Below are positions 32,289 to 40,496 of a stretch of 40,541 nucleotides of DNA, piece after piece. This DNA is from Oscillibacter sp. GTDB taxonomy: Bacteria > Bacillota > Clostridia > Oscillospirales > Oscillospiraceae. Position 1 is the first letter of the stretch. Every line of letters starts with the position of its first letter. The notes under the pieces were generated by a model that did no database searches, had not been told where the DNA came from, and was given only the letters and a program-made list of their open reading frames with translations. The position numbers were made by a program, and so were the translations under genes. The DNA is taken from NCBI GenBank assembly GCA_017526785.1, contig JAFXQV010000037.1, forward strand, positions 1 to 40,541, in the 5' to 3' direction.

Positions 32289-34808
32289 TTATTCTTCGCG
32301 GGGAATGTCCGCAGAGACGGGCGGGAGTTCCTCCGGGGGGTCGAGTTCCGATGACGCCAGCGCCATGGAAATCAACTGGTCGCCGTCCTCCCGGAAACGC
32401 ATCACAATAACGCCCTGCGTGGCGCGTCCGGCGGTCTTGATACGCTGTACGGCTGTACGGAGCAAGTTTCCATTGCGGGACATCAGAAGCACGTCTTCCG
32501 AACCGTCCACAACGCGCACACCGACAATTTTGCCCGTCTTTTCGGTCACGGCGTAGTTGCGGACGCCGGAGCCGCCACGCGCCGTCAAGCGGTAGTCCTC
32601 CACGGGGGAACGCTTGCCGAAGCCGTTTTCCGTGACGGAAAGCACGGTCATACCCGGCGGGGCGCAGTCCGCGCCTACAACGTAATCCCCCTCCCGGAGC
32701 TTGATACCGCGCACGCCGACGGCGGTTCGCCCCATCGGCCGCACTTCCGATTCCGGGAAACACACGGCCTGTCCGTCGTGGGAGGCAATCAGCAGGTTTT
32801 GATTCCCGTCCGTCTCGCGGACAGCTATCAGGCGGTCGCCCTCGTCTAAAACCAGTGCGCGGATACCGTGATTGCGCACATTGCGGAGCGTCTCCACTGG
32901 CAGGCGCTTTACCGTGCCGTTGCGCGTGGCCATGAACAGGAAACGGCAGTGCAGGTCGTCGACGTTCTTTGTGTGAATCATGGTCTGCACGCGTTCGCCG
33001 GGTTCCACGGGCAGGATATTCACGACGGCGGCACCCTTGGCGGCCTTGCCGGATTCGGGTATCTGGTAGCCCTTCTTGCGGTAGACCTTGCCCGTGTCGG
33101 TGAAGAAGAAAATAAAGTCATGGGTGGACGCCGTGAAAACGTCCGTCACAACGTCTTCTTCCCGGGTCGTGATTCCGCGCCGTCCCATGCCGCCGCGAGA
33201 TTGTCCGGCGTACTCGCTGACGGGCGTCCGCTTGATGTACCCCGCTTCCGTCAGCGTGAAGACGCACTCTTCCTCTTCGATTAAATCCTCAATGTCAAGG
33301 TCGTCCTCCACATCCTGTATCTCGGTCATACGGTCGTCGCCGAACCGCCCCGAAATGGCAATCAGTTCTTCCTTGAGAATCCGCCGTACGAGTGCCGGGT
33401 CAGCCAATACGCGTTGGAAATAGTCAATCTGTTCTTCCAGTTCCTGATACTCGGTTTCGAGCTTCTCGCGGTTCAGGCCTTGCAGGGAAATCAGACGCAT
33501 GTCACAAATGGCTTGCGCCTGTACTTCGTCAAGCCGGAAGCGCTCCATTAAGTTGTCACGGGCGTTGTCGTAACTGCTCCGGATAATGCGGATTACCTCG
33601 TCAATGTTGCCCTGCGCGACGAGTAAGCCTTCCAACAGGTGCGCGCGTTCCTGCGCCTTGGCCAAGTCGTGGCGCGTCCGGCGCGTGATGACTTCCTCCT
33701 GAAACGTCAAATACTCGTCGATGATGTGCCGCAAGGACAAAATCCGAGGCTGTTTCTGGTTGTCGACCAGCGCCAGCAGAATGACCGCGAAACTTGACTG
33801 TAGCGCTGTCTGCGCGAACAGGCGATTTAACACCACCTGCGGATTGGCGTCCTTTTTGAGTTCGATAACGATTCTCATGCCGTTGCGGTCGGTCTCGTCG
33901 CGCAAGTCGGAAATGCCGTCCAGACGCTTGTCTTTGACCTGTTCGGCGATGTTGCGTATGAGTTGCCGCTTGTTGACCTGATACGGAAGCTCCGTAATGA
34001 CAATCCGGGTGCGGTCGCGCCCGAACTCCTCGAACTCATGCCGGGCGCGGATGAGAATCCGGCCGCGTCCGGTGGCGTAGGCGGCGCGGATTCCGCTCCG
34101 CCCCATGATGATTCCGCGCGTGGGGAAGTCGGGGCCTTTGATGTGCTGCATGAGGTCGGAGAGCGTGGCGTCGGGGTTGTCGAGTACGCAGACACACGCC
34201 CCGATAACTTCCCGCAAGTTGTGCGGCGGAATGTTCGTCGCCATGCCCACGGCGATTCCCGATGAGCCGTTTACCAGCAGATTCGGGAAGCGTGCCGGGA
34301 GTACGCGCGGCTCTTTGCGGTTTTCGTCAAAGTTGGGGTCCCAGTCGACGGTATCGCGGTCGATGTCGCGGAGCATTTCGTTCGAGATTTTGGAAAGGCG
34401 TGCTTCGGTGTAACGGTAGGCGGCGGGCGGGTCGCCGTCCACGGAGCCAAAGTTTCCGTGGCCGTCCACGAGCATGTATCTCATGGAGAAATCCTGCGCG
34501 AGCCGCACCATGGCGTCATAAACCGACGCGTCCCCGTGGGGGTGGTACTTGCCGAGAACTTCGCCGACGGTCGTCGCGGACTTGCGAAACGGCTTGTCAG
34601 AGGTCAGCCCATCCTCGTACATCGCGTACAGAATCCGGCGGTGTACGGGCTTCAAGCCGTCCCGGACATCGGGCAGAGCGCGGCCTACAATGACGCTCAT
34701 GGCATACTCAATGTAGGATTTTTCCATCTCGTCCACCAGCCGGGACTCCGTAATGACTTGATTGGGGAACGAAATGTCCTCCGGTTGATAGTCTCTGTTA
34801 TGCGCCAT
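32289..34808 (-). CDS. gyrA: DNA gyrase subunit A
   Basis: The DNA-breakage subunit of the type IIA topoisomerase that introduces negative supercoils. The 839-aa product has catalytic Tyr133 ([10 protein letters not shown]), the quinolone-resistance region [20 protein letters not shown] (from His89), [17 protein letters not shown], and a six-bladed C-terminal domain. The GyrA box is degenerate (QSRGGMG for QRRGGKG). Ala94 occupies the place of E. coli Ser83. AAGGAGAC precedes the ATG. It is separated from gyrB by two small membrane-protein genes. Confidence 0.96.
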   Translation of the reverse strand: MAHNRDYQPEDISFPNQVITESRLVDEMEKSYIEYAMSVIVGRALPDVRDGLKPVHRRILYAMYEDGLTSDKPFRKSATTVGEVLGKYHPHGDASVYDAMVRLAQDFSMRYMLVDGHGNFGSVDGDPPAAYRYTEARLSKISNEMLRDIDRDTVDWDPNFDENRKEPRVLPARFPNLLVNGSSGIAVGMATNIPPHNLREVIGACVCVLDNPDATLSDLMQHIKGPDFPTRGIIMGRSGIRAAYATGRGRILIRARHEFEEFGRDRTRIVITELPYQVNKRQLIRNIAEQVKDKRLDGISDLRDETDRNGMRIVIELKKDANPQVVLNRLFAQTALQSSFAVILLALVDNQKQPRILSLRHIIDEYLTFQEEVITRRTRHDLAKAQERAHLLEGLLVAQGNIDEVIRIIRSSYDNARDNLMERFRLDEVQAQAICDMRLISLQGLNREKLETEYQELEEQIDYFQRVLADPALVRRILKEELIAISGRFGDDRMTEIQDVEDDLDIEDLIEEEECVFTLTEAGYIKRTPVSEYAGQSRGGMGRRGITTREEDVVTDVFTASTHDFIFFFTDTGKVYRKKGYQIPESGKAAKGAAVVNILPVEPGERVQTMIHTKNVDDLHCRFLFMATRNGTVKRLPVETLRNVRNHGIRALVLDEGDRLIAVRETDGNQNLLIASHDGQAVCFPESEVRPMGRTAVGVRGIKLREGDYVVGADCAPPGMTVLSVTENGFGKRSPVEDYRLTARGGSGVRNYAVTEKTGKIVGVRVVDGSEDVLLMSRNGNLLRTAVQRIKTAGRATQGVIVMRFREDGDQLISMALASSELDPPEELPPVSADIPREE

Positions 34809-34829
34809 TGTTGAAGTCTCCTTGCATGG

Positions 34830-35120
34830 TCAGGACAGTTTCTCCGAGAGCAAGTCTAAAATCTTCTGGTCCCGGATATCGAGAAACGCGTGTCCGCAGC
34901 AGACACACAAAAGCATGGTACCCATGGAATAGGAAAACCAGCTCTTGCGCGACGCCGCAGAGCAGAGCGTCAGCAGGCCAAGAACGCCCGCCACCGCGCT
35001 GAACGCCGCCAGAGGCCGTACACGCCGGAAAAACTCAATTTGGGCGCGTTGCTTTTCGGCGTTCACGGCGGAATGGAGCAGACGCCCCAGCAAATCCTTC
35101 GGGGCTTTCAAAATGTTCAT
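34830..35120 (-). CDS. small two-helix membrane protein of unknown function
   Basis: A 96-aa protein. A basic amphipathic N-terminus (LKAPKDLLGRLLHSAVNAEKQRAQIEFFRRVRP) precedes two hydrophobic segments (LAAFSAVAGVLGLLTLC and FSYSMGTMLLCVCCGHAFL) and an acidic/basic tail. I do not recognise a family. The ATG overlaps the preceding stop (ATGA) and AGGAGGAGG lies just upstream, so it is translationally coupled. Its presence between gyrB and gyrA may be operon economy only. Confidence 0.7.
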   Translation of the reverse strand: MNILKAPKDLLGRLLHSAVNAEKQRAQIEFFRRVRPLAAFSAVAGVLGLLTLCSAASRKSWFSYSMGTMLLCVCCGHAFLDIRDQKILDLLSEKLS

Positions 35121-35407
35121 TCCGCCTCCTCCTCTACGGGCGCGGCCTCTTCGGTGTTGGTATCGGCGGCGGGGACTTCCTCCGCGCTGTCTCCTTCTTC
35201 CTCTTCCTCGTCCTCGTCGAGTTCGGTTTCCTCGCCCGTGAGCCACTCGTAGGCCGACAGGCACAGAAGCACGACACTGCCCAGCGCGGTGAGCAATCCC
35301 AGCGCCACGGAGAGCGTTTTCCGCTTCCGGGTACCGTTGGCCAGTTCGGCACTGCCGATGAAAAGTCCTGTAATGCCGACAATGAATTTTACAAAGCAAT
35401 CAGACAT
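35117..35407 (-). CDS. small membrane protein with long acidic tail
   Basis: A 96-aa protein of unknown function. Two hydrophobic segments (FVKFIVGITGLFIGSAELA, and SVALGLLTALGSVVLLCLSAYEWL) are joined by a basic turn (NGTRKRKTL). The last ~38 residues are almost all acidic (EETELDEDEEEEEGDS...EEEAE). AGGAGG precedes the ATG. It follows gyrB by 67 bp and overlaps the next small membrane gene, suggesting that the two products act together. Confidence 0.75.
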   Translation of the reverse strand: MSDCFVKFIVGITGLFIGSAELANGTRKRKTLSVALGLLTALGSVVLLCLSAYEWLTGEETELDEDEEEEEGDSAEEVPAADTNTEEAAPVEEEAE

Positions 35408-35474
35408 GGGGAAAACCTCCTAAAAAATATGGAAAGTATAGCGAACCGCGCCGGAGCGCGGAAAGCGGACGGCG

Positions 35475-37403
35475 TCAGATATCAATATTGACCGCGTACA
35501 TGGCGTTCCGTTCAATCCATTCCTTGCGCGGCTCGACCTGTTCGCCCATCAGGATTGTAAACACCTCGTCGGCGCGTACGGCGTCATCCAAGGTGATACG
35601 GCGCAGAGAACGGCGTTCGGGGTCCATGGTGGTTTCCCAGAGTTCGTGGGGGTCCATCTCGCCGAGGCCTTTAAAGCGGTTGATTTCCACTTTCGTGTTG
35701 GGATTGCCGCCGCGCAGTTCGGCGCTTACGCGGTCGCGTTCGGCGTCGGAGTAGGCCACGCGGACGGTCTTCCCGCGCGTGAGCTTGTAGAGCGGCGGCA
35801 CCGCCGAGTAGACATAGCCGCGTTCAATCAGAGGCCGCATGTAGCGGAAAAAGAACGTCAGAAGCAGTGTCCGGATATGCGCGCCGTCCACGTCGGCGTC
35901 CGCCATGATGATGATTTTGTGGTAGCGGAGCTTGTCAATGTTGAACTCGCCGCCGATACCCGCGCCCAGCGCGACTATCATGGGGTAGAGTTTGTCGTTG
36001 CCGTAAATCTTATCGGCGCGCGCCTTCTCGACGTTGAGCATTTTTCCCCACATGGACAAAATCGCCTGAAAGCGGGAGTCGCGCCCCTGAATCGCCGACC
36101 CGGCGGCGGAATCGCCCTCTACAATGTAGATTTCGCACAGGGACGGGTCACGCTCGTTGCAGTCCTGTAACTTGTCGGGCATTTGCCCGGATTCAAGGCC
36201 GGTCTTGCGGCGGATAGATTCCCGCGCCTTTTTGGCGGCCTCGCGGGCGCGGCTGGCGGTCATGGCCTTGTCGACGATTGCCCGCGCCGTCTGCGGGTTC
36301 TCCTCCAGAAATGTTTCCAGCTTTTCGGACACCATCGCGTTGACAAGCGTCCGGATTTCGGAATTGCCGAGTTTGGACTTTGTCTGCCCCTCAAACTGGG
36401 CTTCGGTCAATTTCACGGATATGACACATGTCAGACCTTCGCGGCAGTCCTCGCCGGACACCTTCTCGTCGTCTTTCAGCAGTTTCATTTTGTGTCCGTA
36501 CGCGTTCAGGACGGACGTTAGAGCGCGCTTGAAGCCTTCCTCGTGCATGCCGCCTTCGGGCGTGTGGACGTTGTTTGCGAAAGAGAAAATGGTCTCGTTG
36601 TAGCCGTCGTGGTACTGCATGGCGATTTCGGCCACGGAGTCCCCGCGCTGGGCGGTCATGTAGATGACTTCCGGGTGCAGCGGGTCACGGTTCTTGTTCA
36701 GCCACGTCACGAACTCCCGGATTCCGCCCCGGTAGCACATGGAATGCTCCTGTTCGACACCCGGACGGGCGTCCACCGTGCGAATTTGAAGCCCGGCCGT
36801 TAAAAACGCTTCCTCTCTCATGCGCGTGCGGAGAATGTCGTAATCGTAGACGGTATCCTCGAAGATTTCGGGGTCGGGCTTGAATGTGACGGTTGTCCCC
36901 GTGCGGTCGGTCTCGCCGACGACCGTCAGCGGCTCGACGACTTCCCCGCGCCGGAACTTCATTTCGTAAATGCGGCCGTCGCGGTGTACCTGCACGGTCA
37001 GCCACTCCGAAAGCGCGTTGACGACCGACGCGCCGACGCCGTGGAGGCCGCCGGAGACCTTGTAGCCGCCGCCGCCGAACTTGCCCCCGGCGTGCAGGAC
37101 GGTGTAGACGACTTCCAGCGCGGGGCGTCCGGTCTGGGCTTGGATGTCGACGGGGATTCCGCGCCCGTTGTCGGTGACGGTAATCGTGTCGCCGTCGTTG
37201 ATTCGGACGAGAATTTCCGTGCAGAACCCGGCCAGCGCCTCGTCCACGCAGTTGTCCACGATTTCATAGACAAGGTGGTGCAGGCCGCTCGACGACGTAG
37301 AGCCGATATACATGCCGGGACGTTTCCGGACAGCTTGGAGGCCTTCGAGAACCTGAATTTCCGAGGCGTCATAAGTGGTTGACGGGGCGTTTGTGACTTC
37401 CAT
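35475..37403 (-). CDS. gyrB: DNA gyrase subunit B
   Basis: The ATPase subunit of gyrase, 642 aa. The GHKL ATPase blocks are EIVDNCVDEALAG, DNGRGIPV and HAGGKFGGGGYKVSGGLHGVGASVVNALS; the TOPRIM domain has EIYIVEGDSAAGSA and ADADVDGAHIRTLLLTFFFR; the C-terminus has INRFKGLGEMDPHELWETTMDP. The TOPRIM core reads EGDSAAGSAIQGRD...SMWGKMLNVEKA rather than the commoner EGDSAGGSAKQGRD...PLRGKILNVEKA. ATG 37403 is eight bases behind AAAGGA; the open frame to 37475 starts before the promoter P2. Confidence 0.95.
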   Translation of the reverse strand: MEVTNAPSTTYDASEIQVLEGLQAVRKRPGMYIGSTSSSGLHHLVYEIVDNCVDEALAGFCTEILVRINDGDTITVTDNGRGIPVDIQAQTGRPALEVVYTVLHAGGKFGGGGYKVSGGLHGVGASVVNALSEWLTVQVHRDGRIYEMKFRRGEVVEPLTVVGETDRTGTTVTFKPDPEIFEDTVYDYDILRTRMREEAFLTAGLQIRTVDARPGVEQEHSMCYRGGIREFVTWLNKNRDPLHPEVIYMTAQRGDSVAEIAMQYHDGYNETIFSFANNVHTPEGGMHEEGFKRALTSVLNAYGHKMKLLKDDEKVSGEDCREGLTCVISVKLTEAQFEGQTKSKLGNSEIRTLVNAMVSEKLETFLEENPQTARAIVDKAMTASRAREAAKKARESIRRKTGLESGQMPDKLQDCNERDPSLCEIYIVEGDSAAGSAIQGRDSRFQAILSMWGKMLNVEKARADKIYGNDKLYPMIVALGAGIGGEFNIDKLRYHKIIIMADADVDGAHIRTLLLTFFFRYMRPLIERGYVYSAVPPLYKLTRGKTVRVAYSDAERDRVSAELRGGNPNTKVEINRFKGLGEMDPHELWETTMDPERRSLRRITLDDAVRADEVFTILMGEQVEPRKEWIERNAMYAVNIDI

Positions 37404-37448
37404 TGTGGAGTTCCTTTCTACGGACGGCGGAGCGTTTGTATCATGGTC

Positions 37449-37477
37449 ATTGTACCACACTTTCCGGGAAAACAAAA
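37449..37477 (-). promoter_or_regulatory. gyrB promoter P2 (proximal)
   Basis: On the minus strand TTTTGT (37477-37472), 17 bp, TACAAT (37454-37449). Its -10 is good and its -35 weak. Confidence 0.5.
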
Positions 37478-37551
37478 GCGTATTTTACGATTTAACGCAA
37501 AAATTTTGAGCGCCGAAAAAAATGCTGCCGCCACCGTGATTCAATGCCCCT

Positions 37552-37580
37552 ATTATACATGAAAACCGGGCAAATGTAAA
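37552..37580 (-). promoter_or_regulatory. gyrB promoter P1 (distal)
   Basis: On the minus strand TTTACA (37580-37575), 17 bp, TATAAT (37557-37552). It gives a leader of about 145 nt before gyrB that includes P2. Confidence 0.75.
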
Positions 37581-37614
37581 TAACGTCCGCAAATATTTTG
37601 TGCAACAGGAAATG

Positions 37615-38937
37615 TCACAGTTCGGGCATGGCGTCGGGTTCCGGCCAGTCGCCGGAGGGTTCGGCGGCGCGTTCGAGGCTCGGGAGCGTCAGCACAAGGC
37701 GTATCGCCCACGGCGGCATTGTCACCGATAACGGCGGCTCGTCCAGCAGTACAAACGCCGTCTCGTACGGCGGGCGCTTCGACGGATACACGCCCATGCC
37801 GTCCGTGAAGTACACCAGCCCCCGTAGACTGTGGAACGCGCCCTCTTTCCGCAATTTCTCCACGTACTCGAACACCGGACGAAAGTCCGTAGCGCTCCCG
37901 CCCGATAACCGGAACTGTTCCATACATGCTTTCAGTTCGTCCAGACTGTGTATCGGCGTGTCGGCGCGGATACGGTCGTCACACTGCAGAACGCGGATGT
38001 TGACTTTCCGGGTGAAAGTCCCCGTACTCCGCAAAATGGCATACGTACAAGCCAGAAATTCCCGCACGAGTTCGCCGGATGTCGACATGGACGTGTCGAC
38101 GGCTATGACAAAGTCCTCAATGCGGCGCTCCTCGCGGGTCTCGACGGGTTCCACCAGCGGCAGATTCCCGTAGAGCCGCAGTCCGTACGTGTAAAACACG
38201 GGGTCGAACGCGTTGCCGTCAAGCGACACCACCTCGCGCGGCACCGCGAAGCGTCGCAGAAACGCCCGGTAGTCGATATCGTCCCGCACCGCCGCCTTGA
38301 CCTGTTCCAACACGGTCTCGCCGCCCGTGGCCTGTCCGGCAAGGACAGTTTCCATAGCGGTCTGTGTCTTTTCGGAAAGCTCTTTCCAGCGCTCATCCTG
38401 TTTCGCAGCGCTGTCGCGCTCCCAAAGGTCGTGTTCGTCGACAAAGAACTGTCTCCGCAGTGCGCCTAACTCGAACTCCGACAGGTTCCGGCGCAACAGG
38501 TGACGGTAAATGCCTTCCGCGGTAAGCACTCTCATGTCCCGCTGACACTCGCCGTAAAACTTGCGCCGCGCGGGGGCTTGCGCCGTCCGCAGACAGGCAT
38601 AGTCCAGCGTGTCCAGCACGCTTTCCACCGCCGCGTCACAGGCCAAGTCCCACAGTTCCGCGACCTTCCCGCGACGCTTGCCAACGTGCCGTAACATGCA
38701 GTGTAACACGATATGCAGATAAGCCCGGTTGACCAAAACCGGGCTTCTTAAATAGCGGTCAGCCAGATAGGCGGCGTCATAGCGCAACGTCGCGCCGTCC
38801 GTGGCGAGCGACAGCGTGTCGCCGGGCGTGAACGACAACGCGCACAGCGCCGCGTCGAGATACGGCAGATTCATATACAGTTCGTTCCGCGCCGAAAACA
38901 ACAGTTCTTCCCCGACAGATTCCAAAGTCTGTTCCAT
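37615..38937 (-). CDS. VWA-like protein with putative metallopeptidase domain (DUF2201 type)
   Basis: A 440-aa protein. The N-terminal half resembles the putative metallopeptidase region of the DUF2201 family, with AYLHIVLHCMLRHV (His75, His79, His84); the Glu of an HExxH motif is absent, so catalysis is doubtful. The C-terminal half is a von Willebrand A-like domain with the metal-site motif DTSMS (Asp281 onward), later SGGSATDF and YFTDGMG. Such proteins usually work with a MoxR-type AAA+ ATPase as chaperone or remodelling partner; none is encoded next to it. The ATG has GAGGG upstream and follows the LRR gene by 10 bp. Confidence 0.85.
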   Translation of the reverse strand: MEQTLESVGEELLFSARNELYMNLPYLDAALCALSFTPGDTLSLATDGATLRYDAAYLADRYLRSPVLVNRAYLHIVLHCMLRHVGKRRGKVAELWDLACDAAVESVLDTLDYACLRTAQAPARRKFYGECQRDMRVLTAEGIYRHLLRRNLSEFELGALRRQFFVDEHDLWERDSAAKQDERWKELSEKTQTAMETVLAGQATGGETVLEQVKAAVRDDIDYRAFLRRFAVPREVVSLDGNAFDPVFYTYGLRLYGNLPLVEPVETREERRIEDFVIAVDTSMSTSGELVREFLACTYAILRSTGTFTRKVNIRVLQCDDRIRADTPIHSLDELKACMEQFRLSGGSATDFRPVFEYVEKLRKEGAFHSLRGLVYFTDGMGVYPSKRPPYETAFVLLDEPPLSVTMPPWAIRLVLTLPSLERAAEPSGDWPEPDAMPEL

Positions 38938-38947
38938 AATTCCCTCA

Positions 38948-39919
38948 TTACAGCGCGAAGCGCGACCTGTCCCGCCCGGGAAAACGTTTGCGCTGTTCGT
39001 CCAGCAGGAATGCGACCGCTTCCGTTTGCCCCCGTTCGCGGGCGGCCGCGCACGCGTCCGACAGCGCGTCGCGGCCGGGCGACGTACGCCGTACCAGAAA
39101 CGCGAGTCCGGCGCTGTCACGCGCCGACAACAGCCACGCCGCGACCTCCCGGAAATGTTCGCCCAGAAACGCCGTATAGGCTTCACGGGCGGCACCGGAC
39201 AGCCTCTCCGGGTACCGTACGCGCCACCACGCCAGACGGCACGCGGTATCCGCGTCCATGACCACGCACGACTTACGCCAGAGCGCGTCGTACTCCGAAA
39301 AATTCAGGCGGCGCTCCCGGAAACAGTGATGATACGGGTATCCGACGCCCTCTATCACGTAATCGAAGTGATGAGCCGGGCAGTTTTCCTCGTAGCTCTC
39401 GCGGAACTCCGGGAAAATCAGCCGGAACAGGGGGACAGACACCGTACGCGATACGGTAATGTCAAGTTCCCGGTTCAGTTCCCCGGCGAAGTACGCCAGC
39501 GCGCCGCCGTCGGCGTCCGGCCGCACAATCTCCACGCGTTCCAGCGAACGGCAGTTGACCAGTACGCCGCTCCCCCAGCGCGTCACGCCGTCCCACAGGC
39601 ACAGCCGCGACAGGGCGCGGCAGTTGTAGAGCGCGTAATCGCCCACGCGGCGCAGTCCGGGCGGGAGTTGTAACACTTCCAGCGCTTGATTGTCCCACGC
39701 GCCCGCGCCCGTGCCGCACTCGATACGCACCTGTTCCCCCGCGACTTCCGGCGCGTCCGGCGACATCGCGCGCGCACCCAGCCCGACGACCGGAACGCCC
39801 CACAGCGTTTCCGGCAACGCCGCCCGCGTGTCGCACGTCCGACAGCGCAGGAGCGTTACGCCGTCGGGGTCACGCCGCGCCGTCAGTGTCCAGTTGCTTT
39901 CCCCGTTGAACGTCTCCAC
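38948..39919 (-). CDS. leucine-rich-repeat protein paired with the VWA protein
   Basis: A 323-aa cytosolic protein. Residues ~80-135 form BspA-like leucine-rich repeats (PPGLRRVGDYALYNCRALSRL; VLVNCRSLERVEI). The N-terminus has a CxxC (RCRTCDTRA). The C-terminus (~240-310) has ankyrin-like helical pairs (AAWLLSARDSAGLAFLVRR, SDACAAARERGQTEAVAFLLDE). No enzyme motif is visible. The start is GTG at 39919 behind AAGGAGG. It is the first gene of a two-gene operon with the VWA protein and may recruit its target. Confidence 0.8.
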   Translation of the reverse strand: METFNGESNWTLTARRDPDGVTLLRCRTCDTRAALPETLWGVPVVGLGARAMSPDAPEVAGEQVRIECGTGAGAWDNQALEVLQLPPGLRRVGDYALYNCRALSRLCLWDGVTRWGSGVLVNCRSLERVEIVRPDADGGALAYFAGELNRELDITVSRTVSVPLFRLIFPEFRESYEENCPAHHFDYVIEGVGYPYHHCFRERRLNFSEYDALWRKSCVVMDADTACRLAWWRVRYPERLSGAAREAYTAFLGEHFREVAAWLLSARDSAGLAFLVRRTSPGRDALSDACAAARERGQTEAVAFLLDEQRKRFPGRDRSRFAL

Positions 39920-39948
39920 GCGCCGCCTCCTTGTCCATTTTCAGGGCA

Positions 39949-39977
39949 ATGATACCACGCCGCGCCGCGAAAATCAA
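39949..39977 (-). promoter_or_regulatory. promoter of the LRR-VWA operon
   Basis: On the minus strand TTGATT (39977-39972), 17 bp, TATCAT (39954-39949), about 30 bp before the GTG start. Confidence 0.75.
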
Positions 39978-40084
39978 CCGCCCCGCAAAAAACGACGGAT
40001 TCTTTGCAAAATTCGTCCCCGTCGCGCAGAAAAAAGCCCCGCCGCGTGGCAGGGAAAAATTTTGTGAAATTTTGTCGGAAGGTC

Positions 40085-40113
40085 TTGCAAAAGGGAAAGT
40101 TATCTGGTATACT
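40085..40113 (+). promoter_or_regulatory. promoter of a putative small RNA
   Basis: TTGCAA (40085-40090), 17 bp, TATACT (40108-40113), with a predicted start at about 40120. No ORF with a ribosome binding site follows. Confidence 0.75.
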
Positions 40114-40119
40114 GTCATT

Positions 40120-40374
40120 AGGGAACACAGGAGACGAGAAGCGGCAGACCGCATTGTGTGCCACCACGTTGCGGTCTCATGCAGAGTGTTCAGCCCACTC
40201 AACACAGCGGACGAAAGTCCGCGCCACAAGCCTTATTATACCCTTTTTCAGACTTTCTCCGCAATCCCGGGAAAGTTATTTGGTAGTTTGCGTAGGGGGA
40301 ATAGTAGGGTTTTATTGGCGACGCTTTGAATTTTTCGGGCGGTGTTGAGTTTATGCGCTCAACACCGTCTTTTG
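40120..40374 (+). ncRNA. putative structured small RNA of unknown class
   Basis: Between a good promoter and an intrinsic terminator lie ~250 bp without a convincing ORF but with perfect stems: AGACCGCA/TGCGGTCT (40146-40153, 40170-40177), GTGTT/AACAC (40186-40190, 40201-40205) and GCGGAC-GAAA-GTCCGC (40207-40222, a GNRA-type loop). AGGG at 40120 can pair with CCCT at 40241-40244 just before TTTTT, so a shorter ~125-nt transcript is also possible. It does not match the conserved cores of RNase P, SRP or tmRNA that I checked by eye. Confidence 0.5.
40340..40374 (+). terminator. intrinsic terminator
   Basis: CGGTGTTGAG (40340-40349) pairs perfectly with CTCAACACCG (40358-40367), an eight-base loop between, followed by TCTTTTGTGTTT. 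Confidence 0.85.
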
Positions 40375-40474
40375 TGTTTCTGACAGCGGCTGTCCGGGGA
40401 GAAGTTTGAAACAACACAATAGCCGAGATGCCCCGAAAAAGAGCGCAATAACAAGACCACCGGAAAGGCGGTTC

Positions 40475-40496
40475 AAAAAGCGGGCTTGAATAAGCC
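40475..40496 (-). terminator. terminator of the right-edge minus-strand gene
   Basis: On the minus strand GGCTT-ATTC-AAGCC (40496-40483) is followed by CGC and TTTTT (40479-40475). It adjoins the stop codon at 40497-40499. The stretch 40375-40470 holds a small hairpin (40382-40394) and no supported gene. Confidence 0.5.

Noticed and set aside
40200-40230. RNase P-like string GAAAGTCCG near a GC stem
   Set aside because: The conserved 3' half of RNase P RNA (ACAGAA region, P4 partner) is missing downstream; the string is a simple tetraloop hairpin.
40199-40417. 72-aa minus-strand frame at the putative RNA locus
   Set aside because: Its shared YQITFP motif with a neighbouring shadow comes from the duplicated promoter-like DNA; no start signal is seen.
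40404-40487. Small basic plus-strand ORF starting at a TTG
   Set aside because: It has only a weak GGGGAG in front and overlaps the terminator of the minus-strand gene; the evidence is too thin.
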